Below are positions 46,721-55,876 of a stretch of 64,000 nt of DNA, piece by piece (position 1 is the stretch's first letter; the number at the start of each line of letters is the position of its first letter). Location: the NCBI GenBank assembly GCA_963698015.1, contig OY969109.1, positions 186,001 to 250,000 of the forward strand. The letters are read 5' to 3'. The position numbers and the translations under genes are program-made. The notes below the pieces were generated by a model. The model did not search any database. It had not been told where the DNA came from and saw only the letters and a program-made list of their open reading frames with translations. This DNA comes from VAXT01 sp963698015 (GTDB taxonomy: Bacteria > Actinomycetota > Thermoleophilia > Gaiellales > Gaiellaceae).

Positions 46721-47578
46721 TTGCGCGAGGCCTACGTGATCTGGGCGCTCTTCGGGCTCGTCGCCCTGTTCGACCTCGTCACGTACTCGAGAATCGCGCC
46801 CCACGAGCTCTACCACGTCAGCCACGGCGGGATCGCGGGCGGCCTGAGCCGCGCGTTCGTCTTCACGAACTTCCCGACCTCGCTGATGGCGATCGCGGTT
46901 CTCGTGCTCGTCGTCGACCGGACCGCCATCGGCTGGCCCGCCCTCGTCCCACTGGCGCTCTGCCTCGTGGTCGTCGTTCCGGGCGTCGTCGACGAGGGCG
47001 ATCTCGACGCAAAGTGGATCAACGCCCTGCCGGCGCTCGGCGTGGCGATCGTCCTGGTGCTCAGCCTCCGCGCAGGACCCGGCAACCGGGGTGATCCGCG
47101 CGGAGATCCCGTTCGGATCGCCGTTGGCGGGTTGCTCGGGCTCCTCGCGCTGCCGTGGATCTTCGCGGTGCTCGGCTTCTTCATCCCAGGGCCCATCTTC
47201 CTCGCCCACCAGGACTACCAGGGCCATCCCACGGTCCATCAGGGCGAACACCACGGGCTCGAGGGCTACCTGCTCATCCTCACGGCGCTCGCGCTCTCGC
47301 GCCAGCTCCCGAACATGCACCGCACATGGCGCCGGTGGGCGCTCGCCGTGTACCTCTCGCTGATGATCGCCTACGGCGTCGGAAACATGGCCAACGACGG
47401 CTGGTATGAACAGGTCGTGAAGCGAGGCTGGATCGACTGGAGGATCCCGAGCGTCCTCCAGCCGGGCGTCACCTGGATGTGGGCCCTCGTCCTCGTTGCG
47501 GGTGCCGCGATTTTCTTCACCGCTTTCCAACCTCGCCGTGACCACGCGGCCACCCATCGGCCGAGCGCTTCGCCCTAG
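46721..47578 (+). CDS. Multi-pass membrane protein of unknown function
   Basis: About 285 residues with eight or so membrane segments (YVIWALFGLVALFDLVTYSR, LMAIAVLVLVVDRTAIGWPA, IFAVLGFFIPGPIFLA and others). Two polar motifs, HELYHVSHGG and HPTVHQGEHHGLEGYLL, contain several His residues and could bind metal. TTG 46721 is preferred; ATG 46652 would overlap the rplU start within CATG and include the rplU leader. Confidence 0.72.
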   Translation: MREAYVIWALFGLVALFDLVTYSRIAPHELYHVSHGGIAGGLSRAFVFTNFPTSLMAIAVLVLVVDRTAIGWPALVPLALCLVVVVPGVVDEGDLDAKWINALPALGVAIVLVLSLRAGPGNRGDPRGDPVRIAVGGLLGLLALPWIFAVLGFFIPGPIFLAHQDYQGHPTVHQGEHHGLEGYLLILTALALSRQLPNMHRTWRRWALAVYLSLMIAYGVGNMANDGWYEQVVKRGWIDWRIPSVLQPGVTWMWALVLVAGAAIFFTAFQPRRDHAATHRPSASP

Positions 47579-47619
47579 CGTCGCAGACGCATCTGACCCC
47601 AGGGAGAGGAGTCTCAATC

Positions 47620-49266
47620 GTGAGAAGGATCAGAAAGCTGCGCATGCGCTGGCTTGTGCCCGCTGTGGGCCTGGTCGTGGCCGCGTTCGTAACGGGCGTG
47701 ACCGCCTCGCCACCGCACGGCCCGAACTTCGCGAACGTGGATTCTGCGAACACGAGAGCGGTCGGCTACGCGCCTGCCTCGAAGCTTTCGCAAGGGCTCG
47801 GCCAGATCGCCGTCGCTCAGGGCTCGACCCAGCTCGAGAACACGACCTCGCTGATCGGGTTCTACGGCTACGAGAACGACGTCGTCAGCGCCGGCGACCC
47901 GACGAAGCCGCAGATGGTCCCGACGAGCGGCGTCTCGAACGAGGCGCAGAAGACGGAGCCGGACGAGAACACGTACCTGAAGTTCAGGTACTCGCTCGAC
48001 GGCGCAGATCCCGACTACTACTACGGCAAGAACTTCCTGTTCCAGGGCCACGAGGCCGCGGTGAGCGTGAACGGCGCGAAGCAGGGCTACATCACGCGCA
48101 TCAACCTCGACGCGGACGCAGCGCATAGGGTGACGCTCCTCGCCACCCAGGACTCGTCCGGCGCGCCGATCAACACCATCGACGGCAGCGGCTGGTACCC
48201 GTGGGCCCAGAAGCTGATCTTGACGACCGAGAACGCGAGCGCTCCGACCTACTCGGCGACGCCGAACTACCCGTCCACGGTCCGCGACGTCTCGGGCGCG
48301 CTCGGCCGAGGCGGGTACGAGGGAGTCGTACCGGACTCGGACGGCAACATCATGATCGTCGAGGACATCGGCGGCGCCAACAAGGACGGGACGACCGCGA
48401 AGGTCCCGAACAGCTTCCTCTTCCGCTACGTCCCGCGGTACCCGGGCGATCTCGCGCACGGGAAGCTCCAAGTGCTGCAGGTCAAGAACAACGTCGATCA
48501 TCAGCCGATCACGCAGGCGACGCAGACGCCCCTGCACTCGCCGGACCAGATCGCGCTGCATGTCTACGGCTCGACGTTCGACGCCCGCTGGGTGACCGTG
48601 CACGACACGGCCGTCGACGGCAACGCGGCGTTCAACGCGAACACGCTCGCCAAGGCGAAGGACGGAACGCCGTTCAAGCGGCCGGAGAACGGGCGCTTCC
48701 GGCCAGGCAGCGACTTCCGCCAGTTCTACTTCGACGAGACCGGCGACACGAACGCCACGAGCCCCGAGAACGAGAACGAGGGTGGCTGGTGCTCGGTCTT
48801 CAAACTCACCCAGTCTCATCCGGGAGCCTCGACGGCACACCTGTCGATCTTCTACCGATGCGACGGGACGCGGGCCGGGTTCGACAACACGACGTTCCTG
48901 TCACGCAACCTCATCACGTTCGTCGAGGACGCGGGCGACACGCTGCACGGCCAGCGGAACGCGCTCGACTCCGGCTGGGTCCTCGACGTGACAGAGGACT
49001 ACTCCGACCCGTCGAGCCAGCCGGTGCGCTGGCTCGCCGAGGGCCGTGACCCGTCGGCGACGATCGACGCAGCCGCGGGCGGCTTCGGCAAGAACGACGG
49101 CGACAACGAGATCACCGGGTCGATCCTGTCCGACGGCGATACGAGCGTCCACGGCCTCCTCGGCGAGGACGAGCCGGATCTCTTCGACGGCTGGCGGTTC
49201 TTCTACACGCAGCAGCACGGCGACAACCCCACGTTCGAAGTCGTCGAGAGCTCGTCAGGCCACTAG
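47620..49266 (+). CDS. PhoX-like (DUF839) secreted phosphatase
   Basis: A 548-residue protein from GTG 47620 with a signal peptide (LVPAVGLVVAAFVTGVTAS), followed by a propeller-like fold with IMIVEDIGGANKDG, FKRPENGRFRPGSDF (the RPEN motif of DUF839/PhoX proteins) and FLSRNLITFVEDAGD. PhoX enzymes are calcium/iron-dependent alkaline phosphatases exported by the Tat system; a twin-arginine motif is not obvious (MRRIRKLRMRW), so the export route is unclear. Confidence 0.8.
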   Translation: MRRIRKLRMRWLVPAVGLVVAAFVTGVTASPPHGPNFANVDSANTRAVGYAPASKLSQGLGQIAVAQGSTQLENTTSLIGFYGYENDVVSAGDPTKPQMVPTSGVSNEAQKTEPDENTYLKFRYSLDGADPDYYYGKNFLFQGHEAAVSVNGAKQGYITRINLDADAAHRVTLLATQDSSGAPINTIDGSGWYPWAQKLILTTENASAPTYSATPNYPSTVRDVSGALGRGGYEGVVPDSDGNIMIVEDIGGANKDGTTAKVPNSFLFRYVPRYPGDLAHGKLQVLQVKNNVDHQPITQATQTPLHSPDQIALHVYGSTFDARWVTVHDTAVDGNAAFNANTLAKAKDGTPFKRPENGRFRPGSDFRQFYFDETGDTNATSPENENEGGWCSVFKLTQSHPGASTAHLSIFYRCDGTRAGFDNTTFLSRNLITFVEDAGDTLHGQRNALDSGWVLDVTEDYSDPSSQPVRWLAEGRDPSATIDAAAGGFGKNDGDNEITGSILSDGDTSVHGLLGEDEPDLFDGWRFFYTQQHGDNPTFEVVESSSGH

Positions 49267-49292
49267 CAAGCCGCATCCCCATCCCACCAGGC

Positions 49293-49326
49293 CAAAGGCC
49301 CCGCATCTTCCAGAGCGGGGCCTTTG
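49293..49326 (+). terminator. Terminator after PhoX-like gene
   Basis: CAAAGGCCCCGC (49293-49304) is perfectly inverted at 49315-49326 around a 10-nt loop, 27 bp after the stop codon. Confidence 0.8.
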
Positions 49327-49401
49327 CGCTTCGTCACGCGCCGACGCGACGGCGCGTCTCGCCTCGGGCTGAGCGTGGATGACGTGGCGGCCTGCGGATG
49401 C

Positions 49402-50526
49402 CTAGCCGAGCCGGGCGATCCAGGGATGTCCGGGATGCACGCGGTCGAGCGCGTCCGCGAGCCAGCGGCGGCGCTCCGGCTCGAGCCTCGGCACGACAGC
49501 GTCGAAGTCCGCCCGGTCGCGATCCCGGTGCGAGTGCTTGGCCTTGAAGAAGAGCGCGATCTCGGGTCGGCAGAAGGGGATCCCGTCCTCGCTCCGGACA
49601 ATCACGTCGTCGAAGGGCAGGCGGATGCTTTCGTCGCGACGGCATACCCAGGTCTCGCCGTCCGAGGGCTCGCGGAAGACGTCGAAGCGCCAGAGCTTGG
49701 TCTCCGGCTCGCGCACCCACGTCTGGTGTGTCTCCTCGAGCCGGTCGCGGGCCCCTTCGAGCGGGATCGCTTCCCCTGGCCCGGTGATCACGCAGAACTC
49801 GAGCTCCGGGAACGCAGCGACGATCTCGTCGATGCGGCTGTTCGGGACCGCGATCTCCAGGTCCTCGTGCTCTCGGTGCGTGCCGCCGAGGAAGAGATCG
49901 ATCGCCCAGCCGGCGGCGACGTACCAGGGCGCCGCCACACCTTCGAGCCCGCGCGCGACCTGGTCCGGCCGCCAGGCGTCCCAATTCGAGGCATCCGGAT
50001 CGAAACTTCCGACGGGTCGACCCGAGACACCGGCCAGGCTCCGACGGTAGAGCACGAGGTCTTCGCCGTCCTCGTCGACGAACTTCCTGTCGAAATCAAA
50101 CCCGAGCTTCTCGAGCACTCGTTGAGAGAGAACGTTGTCCTGCAACGTGAATCCCACGAGCTCGCTCATTCCGAGGGCCTCGGCTGCGTGACGCATGACC
50201 GCAGCGCCCATCTCGGTCGCGTAGCCCTGTCCCCAGAGATCGGACCGGACGACGTACCCGAGCTCGACTTCGTCGAGGTCCTCGCACTGCCAACGGTGGA
50301 TCCCACAGCGCCCGACGAACTCTCCATCCTCGTCGCGGAACATCCAGATCCCGAACCCGTGCTCGCGCCAGTGCGCCAGCTTGCGGTCCAGGAATTCGCG
50401 CGTTTCCTCGTCGCTATTGGCTTCGGCGTGGAATGCGGTGACTACGGGCTCGTCGCGATGAAGCGCGCGCAGGTCGGCGAAGTCGGTCTCGGCGAGCGGA
50501 CGCCCGAACAGGCGCCGCGTCTTGAT
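49402..50526 (-). CDS. GNAT acetyltransferase fused to an ANT(2'')-like nucleotidyltransferase
   Basis: The N-terminal about 165 residues are a GNAT domain (IKTRRLFGRPLAETDFADLR, DLWGQGYATEMGAAVMRH, then NVLSQRVLEKLGF). The remaining about 210 residues resemble nucleotidyltransferases of the AadB/ANT(2'') type (YVAAGWAIDLFLGGTHREHE, DLEIAVPN, RFDVFREPSDGETW). Similarity extends about 60 residues upstream of the first ordinary start (ATG 50343). The most likely start is an ATC near 50526, after AGGG, just below the rne stop. The substrate could be an aminoglycoside-like compound; resistance is only a guess. Confidence 0.75.
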   Translation of the reverse strand: MKTRRLFGRPLAETDFADLRALHRDEPVVTAFHAEANSDEETREFLDRKLAHWREHGFGIWMFRDEDGEFVGRCGIHRWQCEDLDEVELGYVVRSDLWGQGYATEMGAAVMRHAAEALGMSELVGFTLQDNVLSQRVLEKLGFDFDRKFVDEDGEDLVLYRRSLAGVSGRPVGSFDPDASNWDAWRPDQVARGLEGVAAPWYVAAGWAIDLFLGGTHREHEDLEIAVPNSRIDEIVAAFPELEFCVITGPGEAIPLEGARDRLEETHQTWVREPETKLWRFDVFREPSDGETWVCRRDESIRLPFDDVIVRSEDGIPFCRPEIALFFKAKHSHRDRDRADFDAVVPRLEPERRRWLADALDRVHPGHPWIARLG

Positions 50527-50537
50527 CTCGTTTCGCC

Positions 50538-53102
50538 CTAGCTGCTCTGAGACGAGCTTGCTCCGGAGTCGGAGGCTGCGGTCGTCGTGGACTTCTTGCG
50601 CCGGTTGCGGCCTCCGCGCGAGCCTCGGCGCGTGCGCTTCTTCTTGGGCGGCTGCTCGCCGTCCGCTTTGGCGGCGCCGTCGGTCGCCGGCGCCTGCCCG
50701 AGCTCGGGCGAGGGGACGTGGATCGTTGCCGCGGTGTGCGCCTCCTCGGGCTTGCCGTTCTCTTGGGCGGTCGCGGCAGCCGGCTTCTTGCGCCGGTTGC
50801 GCCCGCCGCGCGAGCCGCGACGCGTCTTCTTCTTCGGCTTCGGCGGCTCCTCACCGGTGGTGATTGGCTCCTCGGCCTTCTCCTCGACGGCGGCAGCTTC
50901 CTCTTCCGTCGGTGCAACCTCCCGGTTCCCCGGAACCCGCTCCACTGGTCCTCTGTCGCGGGCAGGCCGCTCCGCGGCCGGCCTGTCTTCCTCGACCTTC
51001 TTCTTGCGCGGCGCGCGGGTCGGCTTCTCGGCCTCGGACTCGGCCGTGATCGGCCCCTCGCCCTGCTTCGCGGTCTGAGCCGCGGTCTGGACGAGTGTCG
51101 CGTAGGCGGCGCCGTTCAGGACGCGCTCGACGCGAACCTTGGCCTTCTTGCCGACGAGGTTCGCAGCGTCCGCGACGGAGATCGAAAGCCCGTTCAGCTT
51201 GCCGACCCCGGCCGCGATGTCGTGCTGGCCGACCTCGACGAGCTCGAGCCGGAGCTCGGCGCCCTCCTCGACCGGAGCCTTCGGCGCGATGTCGGCGAGC
51301 TTGCCCTCGGCCTTGACCTTGAAGTGGTCGAGCGGCACGCCCGCCTTGCCCTCGAGGAAGAAGCGGCGCTTGGCGAGCGTCTCGATCTCGGTCAGGCGCA
51401 CCGCGCCCGGGCCGATGAGATGCGAAGCGACGTTCTCCTCGAGCTCGACTCGGAACGCCTCGACCCCGCGCTTGGCGTTCTTCGCCAGGTCGCGCAGCCT
51501 CCGCTCCATGTCGATCGCGGCCGAGTGCGTGGAGAGGACGATGCCGTCTCCGCCGCAGGTCGGGCACTTGTCGGTGAGGATCTCGCGCGGGCCCTCGGTC
51601 ACGTTCTGGCGCGTCATCTCGACCAGCCCGAGCGGCGAGATCTCGACGACGTAGGTCTTCGTCCGGTCGCGCTCGAGCTCGGTCTTCAGCGCCTCCTCGA
51701 CGGTCGCCCGGTTCTTCGGGTTCGCCATGTCGATGAAGTCGATGACGATGATTCCGCCGATGTCGCGGAGCCGGAGCTGGTGGACGACCTCCTTGACCGC
51801 CTCGAGGTTGTTCGCGGTGATCGTGTCCTCGAGCCGCCCGCCGGACGACTTCGAGCGCGAGCCGACGAAGCGGCCGGTGTTGACGTCGATCACGGTGAAC
51901 GCCTCGGCGTAGTCGAAGACGAGGTAGCCGCCGGACGGTAGGTCGACCCGCCGCGAGAGCGTGGAGCGGATCGCGTCGTCGACGCCCGTCGCTTCGAAGA
52001 GCGGCGTCTTCTCGCGATGGCGGATGACGCGGTCGACCATGTGCGGCGAGGTCTTCTTCAGGTAGCCGACGATGCGCTTGTAGGTGCGCTCGTCGTCGAC
52101 GAGCGCCTTCACGAAGTCGTCCGTGAAGAGGTCGCGCGTGACGCGGAGCGGCAGCTCGGCCTCCTGGTAGACGAGCGCGGGCGCCTTCGCCTTGGCCGCA
52201 TTGGCCTCGATCGACTTCCAGAGACGCTGCAGGAAGACGAGGTCGCGCTCGACGTCCTCGGCCGATGCGCCCTCGGCTGCCGTGCGGACGATGACGCCGC
52301 CCTTCTTCGGCGCGATGCCCTTGACGATGTCGCGCAGCCGGATGCGCTCGTCGTCCTCGAGCCGGCGCGAGACGCCGAGTCCCTCGCCGCTCGGGACGAA
52401 GACGACGAAGCGGCCGGGGAGCGAGATCTCGGTCGTCAGCCGCGCGCCCTTCGACTTCATCGGGTCCTTGACGGCCTGGACGAGGATCTCCTGGTTGCGC
52501 TTGAGGAGGTCCTGGATCTTGCGGCCGCCGCGGCCCTCGAGCTCGGGCGTGACGATCTCGTCGACGTAGAGGAAGCCGTTCTTCTCGAGGCCGATCTCGA
52601 CGAACGCGGCCTCCATGCCCGGGAGGACGTTGTCGACGGTGCCCTTGTAGACGTTGCCGGCGATCGAGCGGCGCTCCGGGCGCTCGAGATAGACCTCTGC
52701 GGGACGGTCGTCCTCGAGCACGGCGACGCGCTGCTCGCCGACGTCGACCGAGACGAGCAGCTCGCGCTTGGCCTTCGGAAGCGGCGGCCGGCGAGCCGGC
52801 TGGCGACGCCGCTGTTGCTGCTGGCGTTGCGAGCGCTGGCTGCGCTGAGCCGGCTTGCGATCCGGCTTCTTCTCGGCGGCCTTGGGCTCTTCCTTGGCGG
52901 TTTCGGTAGCCGTCGCCGATCCGGCGGGCTTGCGCCGGTTGCGGCCACCGCGAGAGCCGCGTCGCCGCCTGGGCTTGGTCGATGTGGGTTGTGCGCCCGC
53001 CTGGGCGGGCGGCTGTGTTACTTCAGGTGGAGCGGGTGGTGGTGGTGCAGTTTCACTGGGTGCCTTCTCCTGGCGCAGCTTGCGCCGAAACAGCTTCAGC
53101 AA
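50538..53102 (-). CDS. rne: Ribonuclease E/G with RGG-type RNA-binding repeats
   Basis: About 854 residues from TTG 53102, chosen for AAGGAG with 7-nt spacing; an ATG at 53183 would run through the structured leader. The order is a basic disordered N-terminus, S1 domain (SIAGNVYKGTVDNVLPGMEA), the catalytic DNase I-like part with Asp in FTVIDVNTGRF and in IVIDFIDMANP, and the zinc-link CPTCGGDG. The C-terminal 250 residues are disordered. The motif RRGSRGGRNRRK occurs three times: once before the catalytic core and twice near the C-terminus. It starts mRNA decay and rRNA maturation at the membrane or in a degradosome. Confidence 0.93.
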   Translation of the reverse strand: MLKLFRRKLRQEKAPSETAPPPPAPPEVTQPPAQAGAQPTSTKPRRRRGSRGGRNRRKPAGSATATETAKEEPKAAEKKPDRKPAQRSQRSQRQQQQRRRQPARRPPLPKAKRELLVSVDVGEQRVAVLEDDRPAEVYLERPERRSIAGNVYKGTVDNVLPGMEAAFVEIGLEKNGFLYVDEIVTPELEGRGGRKIQDLLKRNQEILVQAVKDPMKSKGARLTTEISLPGRFVVFVPSGEGLGVSRRLEDDERIRLRDIVKGIAPKKGGVIVRTAAEGASAEDVERDLVFLQRLWKSIEANAAKAKAPALVYQEAELPLRVTRDLFTDDFVKALVDDERTYKRIVGYLKKTSPHMVDRVIRHREKTPLFEATGVDDAIRSTLSRRVDLPSGGYLVFDYAEAFTVIDVNTGRFVGSRSKSSGGRLEDTITANNLEAVKEVVHQLRLRDIGGIIVIDFIDMANPKNRATVEEALKTELERDRTKTYVVEISPLGLVEMTRQNVTEGPREILTDKCPTCGGDGIVLSTHSAAIDMERRLRDLAKNAKRGVEAFRVELEENVASHLIGPGAVRLTEIETLAKRRFFLEGKAGVPLDHFKVKAEGKLADIAPKAPVEEGAELRLELVEVGQHDIAAGVGKLNGLSISVADAANLVGKKAKVRVERVLNGAAYATLVQTAAQTAKQGEGPITAESEAEKPTRAPRKKKVEEDRPAAERPARDRGPVERVPGNREVAPTEEEAAAVEEKAEEPITTGEEPPKPKKKTRRGSRGGRNRRKKPAAATAQENGKPEEAHTAATIHVPSPELGQAPATDGAAKADGEQPPKKKRTRRGSRGGRNRRKKSTTTAASDSGASSSQSS

Positions 53103-53120
53103 ACGAAATCTCCTTCTCTG

Positions 53121-53158
53121 GCGCGCGCGCAGTCGTCGCCCAAAGGGCGTGCGCGCGC
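53121..53158 (-). promoter_or_regulatory. Long hairpin in the rne leader
   Basis: GCGCGCGC runs at 53121-53130 and 53151-53158 enclose an inner CGCCC-AAA-GGGCG stem (53137-53149). It lies directly upstream of the rne Shine-Dalgarno and could serve self-regulation of RNase E, as leader hairpins do in enteric bacteria. Confidence 0.5.
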
Positions 53159-53289
53159 AGCGGATGTAGTTGGTGCAGGTCATAGAAACCTCGGTCTTAG
53201 GCTAGCAGCAGGGGAAGCTGCCCCTCTTCAGGCGTATCGGCAATCTCTCGCGAGAGATGAGCGAGCCGGGATCCGTTCGGCAGTGAGGC

Positions 53290-54102
53290 TCAGTCGTTCG
53301 CGAGCGACTCGCCGCGCTGAGATCTGACGAACGGGTCGTTGTGCCTCGCCGAGAGCTCCTCGGGCCAGTCGCGCGGGTAGTCGCCCAGACTCCGCGCCTC
53401 GCCGCCGGGGATCTTCAGGTCGACCGCGATCCGGCCGTCCTCGACCCGGATCAGGTTGTACGCCGGATGCGGGAACCCGCGCGTCCTGAACGTGGAGACC
53501 GTGCCCGAGTGGACGATGTACATCCCGGCCACGGGCCACACGTACGGGACGTGGCGATGGCCCGACAGGACGAGATCGACGCGCAGCTGGCGGAGCAGCG
53601 AGATCACGTCGCCGGCGTCGAGCACCTGGTTCCGCTCGCGGCCGGTGCCCGGGACCGGCATCAGGTGGTGGTGGCACACGAAGATCCGGAGGCCTGCATC
53701 GCCGGCGAAGCCCTCCTCGATCCAGCCGTAGTGCTCGCGCCCGATCTCGCCCTCGTCCAGGTCGGGCTTCGACGAGTCCACGGCGACGAGCGCGACATCG
53801 AGGCCCGCGCATTGGAGCCGCACCCGCGTGTCCCGCGTTCCGAACGTGTCCTCGAAGAGCGTGTAGCCGACGTTCCGCGCATCGTGGTTGCCCGGGACGA
53901 GAATCAGGCGCTCGCAGGCGATCGCCTCGAGCTCCCGCTTCGCGAGCGGGTACTGGTCGGGATAGCCGTCGTCCGTGACATCGCCGGCCACCACGACGAC
54001 GTCCGGCCCGGCCGCGTTGATCTCGCCGATCGCCGTCTGCAACAGCTCCTGGCTGTAGCGGGCGCCGCCGACGTGAACGTCCGAGAGCTGCGCGATCAGC
54101 AC
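53290..54102 (-). CDS. Calcineurin-like metallophosphoesterase
   Basis: A 270-residue enzyme with all metal-site motifs: LSDVHVGG (D-x-H), VVAGDVTDDGYPDQY, LVPGNHDARN, FVCHHHLMPVPG and LVLSGHRHVPYVW. It is of the 3',5'-cyclic-AMP phosphodiesterase (CpdA) type. No membrane segment or signal peptide is seen. It may act on cyclic nucleotides, but the family is broad. Confidence 0.92.
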   Translation of the reverse strand: MLIAQLSDVHVGGARYSQELLQTAIGEINAAGPDVVVVAGDVTDDGYPDQYPLAKRELEAIACERLILVPGNHDARNVGYTLFEDTFGTRDTRVRLQCAGLDVALVAVDSSKPDLDEGEIGREHYGWIEEGFAGDAGLRIFVCHHHLMPVPGTGRERNQVLDAGDVISLLRQLRVDLVLSGHRHVPYVWPVAGMYIVHSGTVSTFRTRGFPHPAYNLIRVEDGRIAVDLKIPGGEARSLGDYPRDWPEELSARHNDPFVRSQRGESLAND

Positions 54103-54113
54103 GGCCGGAAGTA

Positions 54114-54728
54114 TTAGTTGTTCAGCACGCTGTAGGCCAGCGCCGCGCCGAAGCAGATCAATCCGATGCCTGCCACGAGGTCGACGACCCGGAGCAGGCG
54201 CTCACCCGCGGCGCGGCCCACGAGCGCCGTCCCGCCGGCGAGCGTCACGTCCCAGGTCAAGCTGCCCACCCCGACGCCGAGGACGAGCAGCACCGCACCG
54301 CCGACCGAGCCCGCCGCGCCCGCAGCGCTCGCCGCCGAGAAGATCGCCGCCCAGGACGCGATCGTCAGCGGGTTCGACGCCGTCGCCGAGAGCGCCGTCA
54401 GGAACCCGCGCCTCGGGCTCACGGGCTCCGCCTCCTCACCGAGCCGGATCCGGAACGCGCTCCAGAGCGTCCTCGCGCCGAGCAGGACGAGAACGGACGC
54501 GCCCAGGAGCCCGAGGATCGTGTCGAGCGGCCCGATCGCGAGCAGCGGCGCCGCGCCCGCCGCCCCGAGCGCCGAGTAGGCCAGGTCGATGGCCGCAATC
54601 CCAGCCGCGATCGCGAGCCCGACCGCCAAGCCGTTCCGCAGAGTCGAGCGGATCAGGTACAGCGACAGCGGCCCGAGCTGGAGCGCGACGAAGAACCCGA
54701 GGCCGAAGCCGACTGTGAAGGCATGCAC
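54114..54728 (-). CDS. LysE-family amino acid exporter
   Basis: A 204-residue, six-helix protein with the LysE pattern FGLGFFVALQLGPLSLYLIR and the later FLTALSATASNPLTIASWAA (SNP motif). The family exports basic or other amino acids and small metabolites. It lies 11 bp upstream of the phosphoesterase gene on the same strand. Confidence 0.9.
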   Translation of the reverse strand: MHAFTVGFGLGFFVALQLGPLSLYLIRSTLRNGLAVGLAIAAGIAAIDLAYSALGAAGAAPLLAIGPLDTILGLLGASVLVLLGARTLWSAFRIRLGEEAEPVSPRRGFLTALSATASNPLTIASWAAIFSAASAAGAAGSVGGAVLLVLGVGVGSLTWDVTLAGGTALVGRAAGERLLRVVDLVAGIGLICFGAALAYSVLNN

Positions 54729-55049
54729 GTCGGATCGAAGATCTCAGACGAGCGCGCGGCGACTCGCGTTGAAAAGATCCGTCCGAACCGGTCCCTATCC
54801 GGACGCGAAGAACGGCCTGAACCGCTGGCTTCCGCTCGTCAAGTGGATCCTCGCGACCCCGCAGGCTTCAGGATTCCTACAGCGCAGCGCGCGATGATTG
54901 GCGCGAAAGGTTCGGCCCAGCCGGCGACGGCCCGTCTCGAACCCCGTCCTACTCTCCAGAGGCGGGCCTCGCCATTAACAGACTTCTTACGATCGTTTGA
55001 CGCATCTGCGTCAGGCGCCGAGACGCGCGCGCCCGCGACGCTGCTGGGC
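54729..55049. other. Intergenic region with a DUF4389-like remnant and a dyad
   Basis: A 37-codon stretch at 54784-54894 reads RTGPYPDAKNGLNRW then LPLVKWILATP, close to the DUF4389 motif RWLxLVKWLLAIPH, but has no start and degenerates after ATP. A TGACGCA-TC-TGCGTCA palindrome (54998-55013) lies 37 bp upstream of the glycosyltransferase start. Confidence 0.4.
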
Positions 55050-55775
55050 ATGCTCGTCGAGTTCCCAGAACAACCGCGGATCGGCCCGCTTGCCGCAGGG
55101 CTGGCCCGTCTGGTTCGTAGAGCACCGCGGACCGCAGACCGTGGACTGGTCGTCGCCTTGATCCCGGCTCACGACGAGCAGGATCGGATAGGAAAGGCGA
55201 TTCGCTCGCTCAACGAGCAGAGCTCGAAGCCGGACCTGACGATCGTCATCGCCGACAACTGCACTGACCGTACTGCCCTCGCGGCTCAGTCAGCCGGCGC
55301 GGACGTCTTCGTCACGGTCGACAACGAGCGCAAGAGTGCCGGGGCCCTGAATCAGGTCCTCGACCTCCTCCTCCCACAGCTCCGCGACGATGACGCCGTT
55401 CTGATCATGAACGCCGATTCGTTCCTCGCCCCAACATTCGTGGACGAGGCCCGCCGACGTCTCACGGAGGACGTCGGCGGGGTCGGAGGCGTCTTCATGG
55501 GGCTGGAAGGCGGCGGCTTCGTTGGGCTGATGCACAACACGCAATACGAACGGTTCGCCCGCGACCTCGCGCGGCACCACGAGGACCCGCTCGTCCTCAC
55601 GGGAGCGGCGACGCTGTTCTCCGTGCAGACGCTCTGGAACGTCGTCATGGCCCGCGCGGCGGGGCTGTTACCCGGCGGCGGCTCGTACGTCTACAACCAG
55701 GATTCCGCCGATCCGGACGCCGAGCTGACGCTCGCGCTCGTGCATCTCGGCTACAAGGTGATCGCCGCGCCGTAA
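55050..55775 (+). CDS. Glycosyltransferase family 2, C-terminally truncated
   Basis: A 241-residue protein: VVALIPAHDEQDRIGKAIRS, IVIADNCTDRTA, LIMNADSFLAPTFVDEA (the DxD-type NAD), and DAELTLALVHLGYKVIAAP, where the stop TAA follows at once. Related poly-N-acetylglucosamine or cellulose synthase-like enzymes continue with the QxxRW motif and membrane helices, which are missing here. ATG 55050 is the probable start. It may be a broken gene or a variant acting without a membrane part. Confidence 0.65.
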   Translation: MLVEFPEQPRIGPLAAGLARLVRRAPRTADRGLVVALIPAHDEQDRIGKAIRSLNEQSSKPDLTIVIADNCTDRTALAAQSAGADVFVTVDNERKSAGALNQVLDLLLPQLRDDDAVLIMNADSFLAPTFVDEARRRLTEDVGGVGGVFMGLEGGGFVGLMHNTQYERFARDLARHHEDPLVLTGAATLFSVQTLWNVVMARAAGLLPGGGSYVYNQDSADPDAELTLALVHLGYKVIAAP

Positions 55776-55876
55776 CGGTCTTTGCAAGATGCTTACAACT
55801 CGTGGCGCGATTTCCTTACATTCTTCGCGCCTGCTGAGATAGATCTCTCTATATCCAACGGAAGCAGGCCGCAGAC

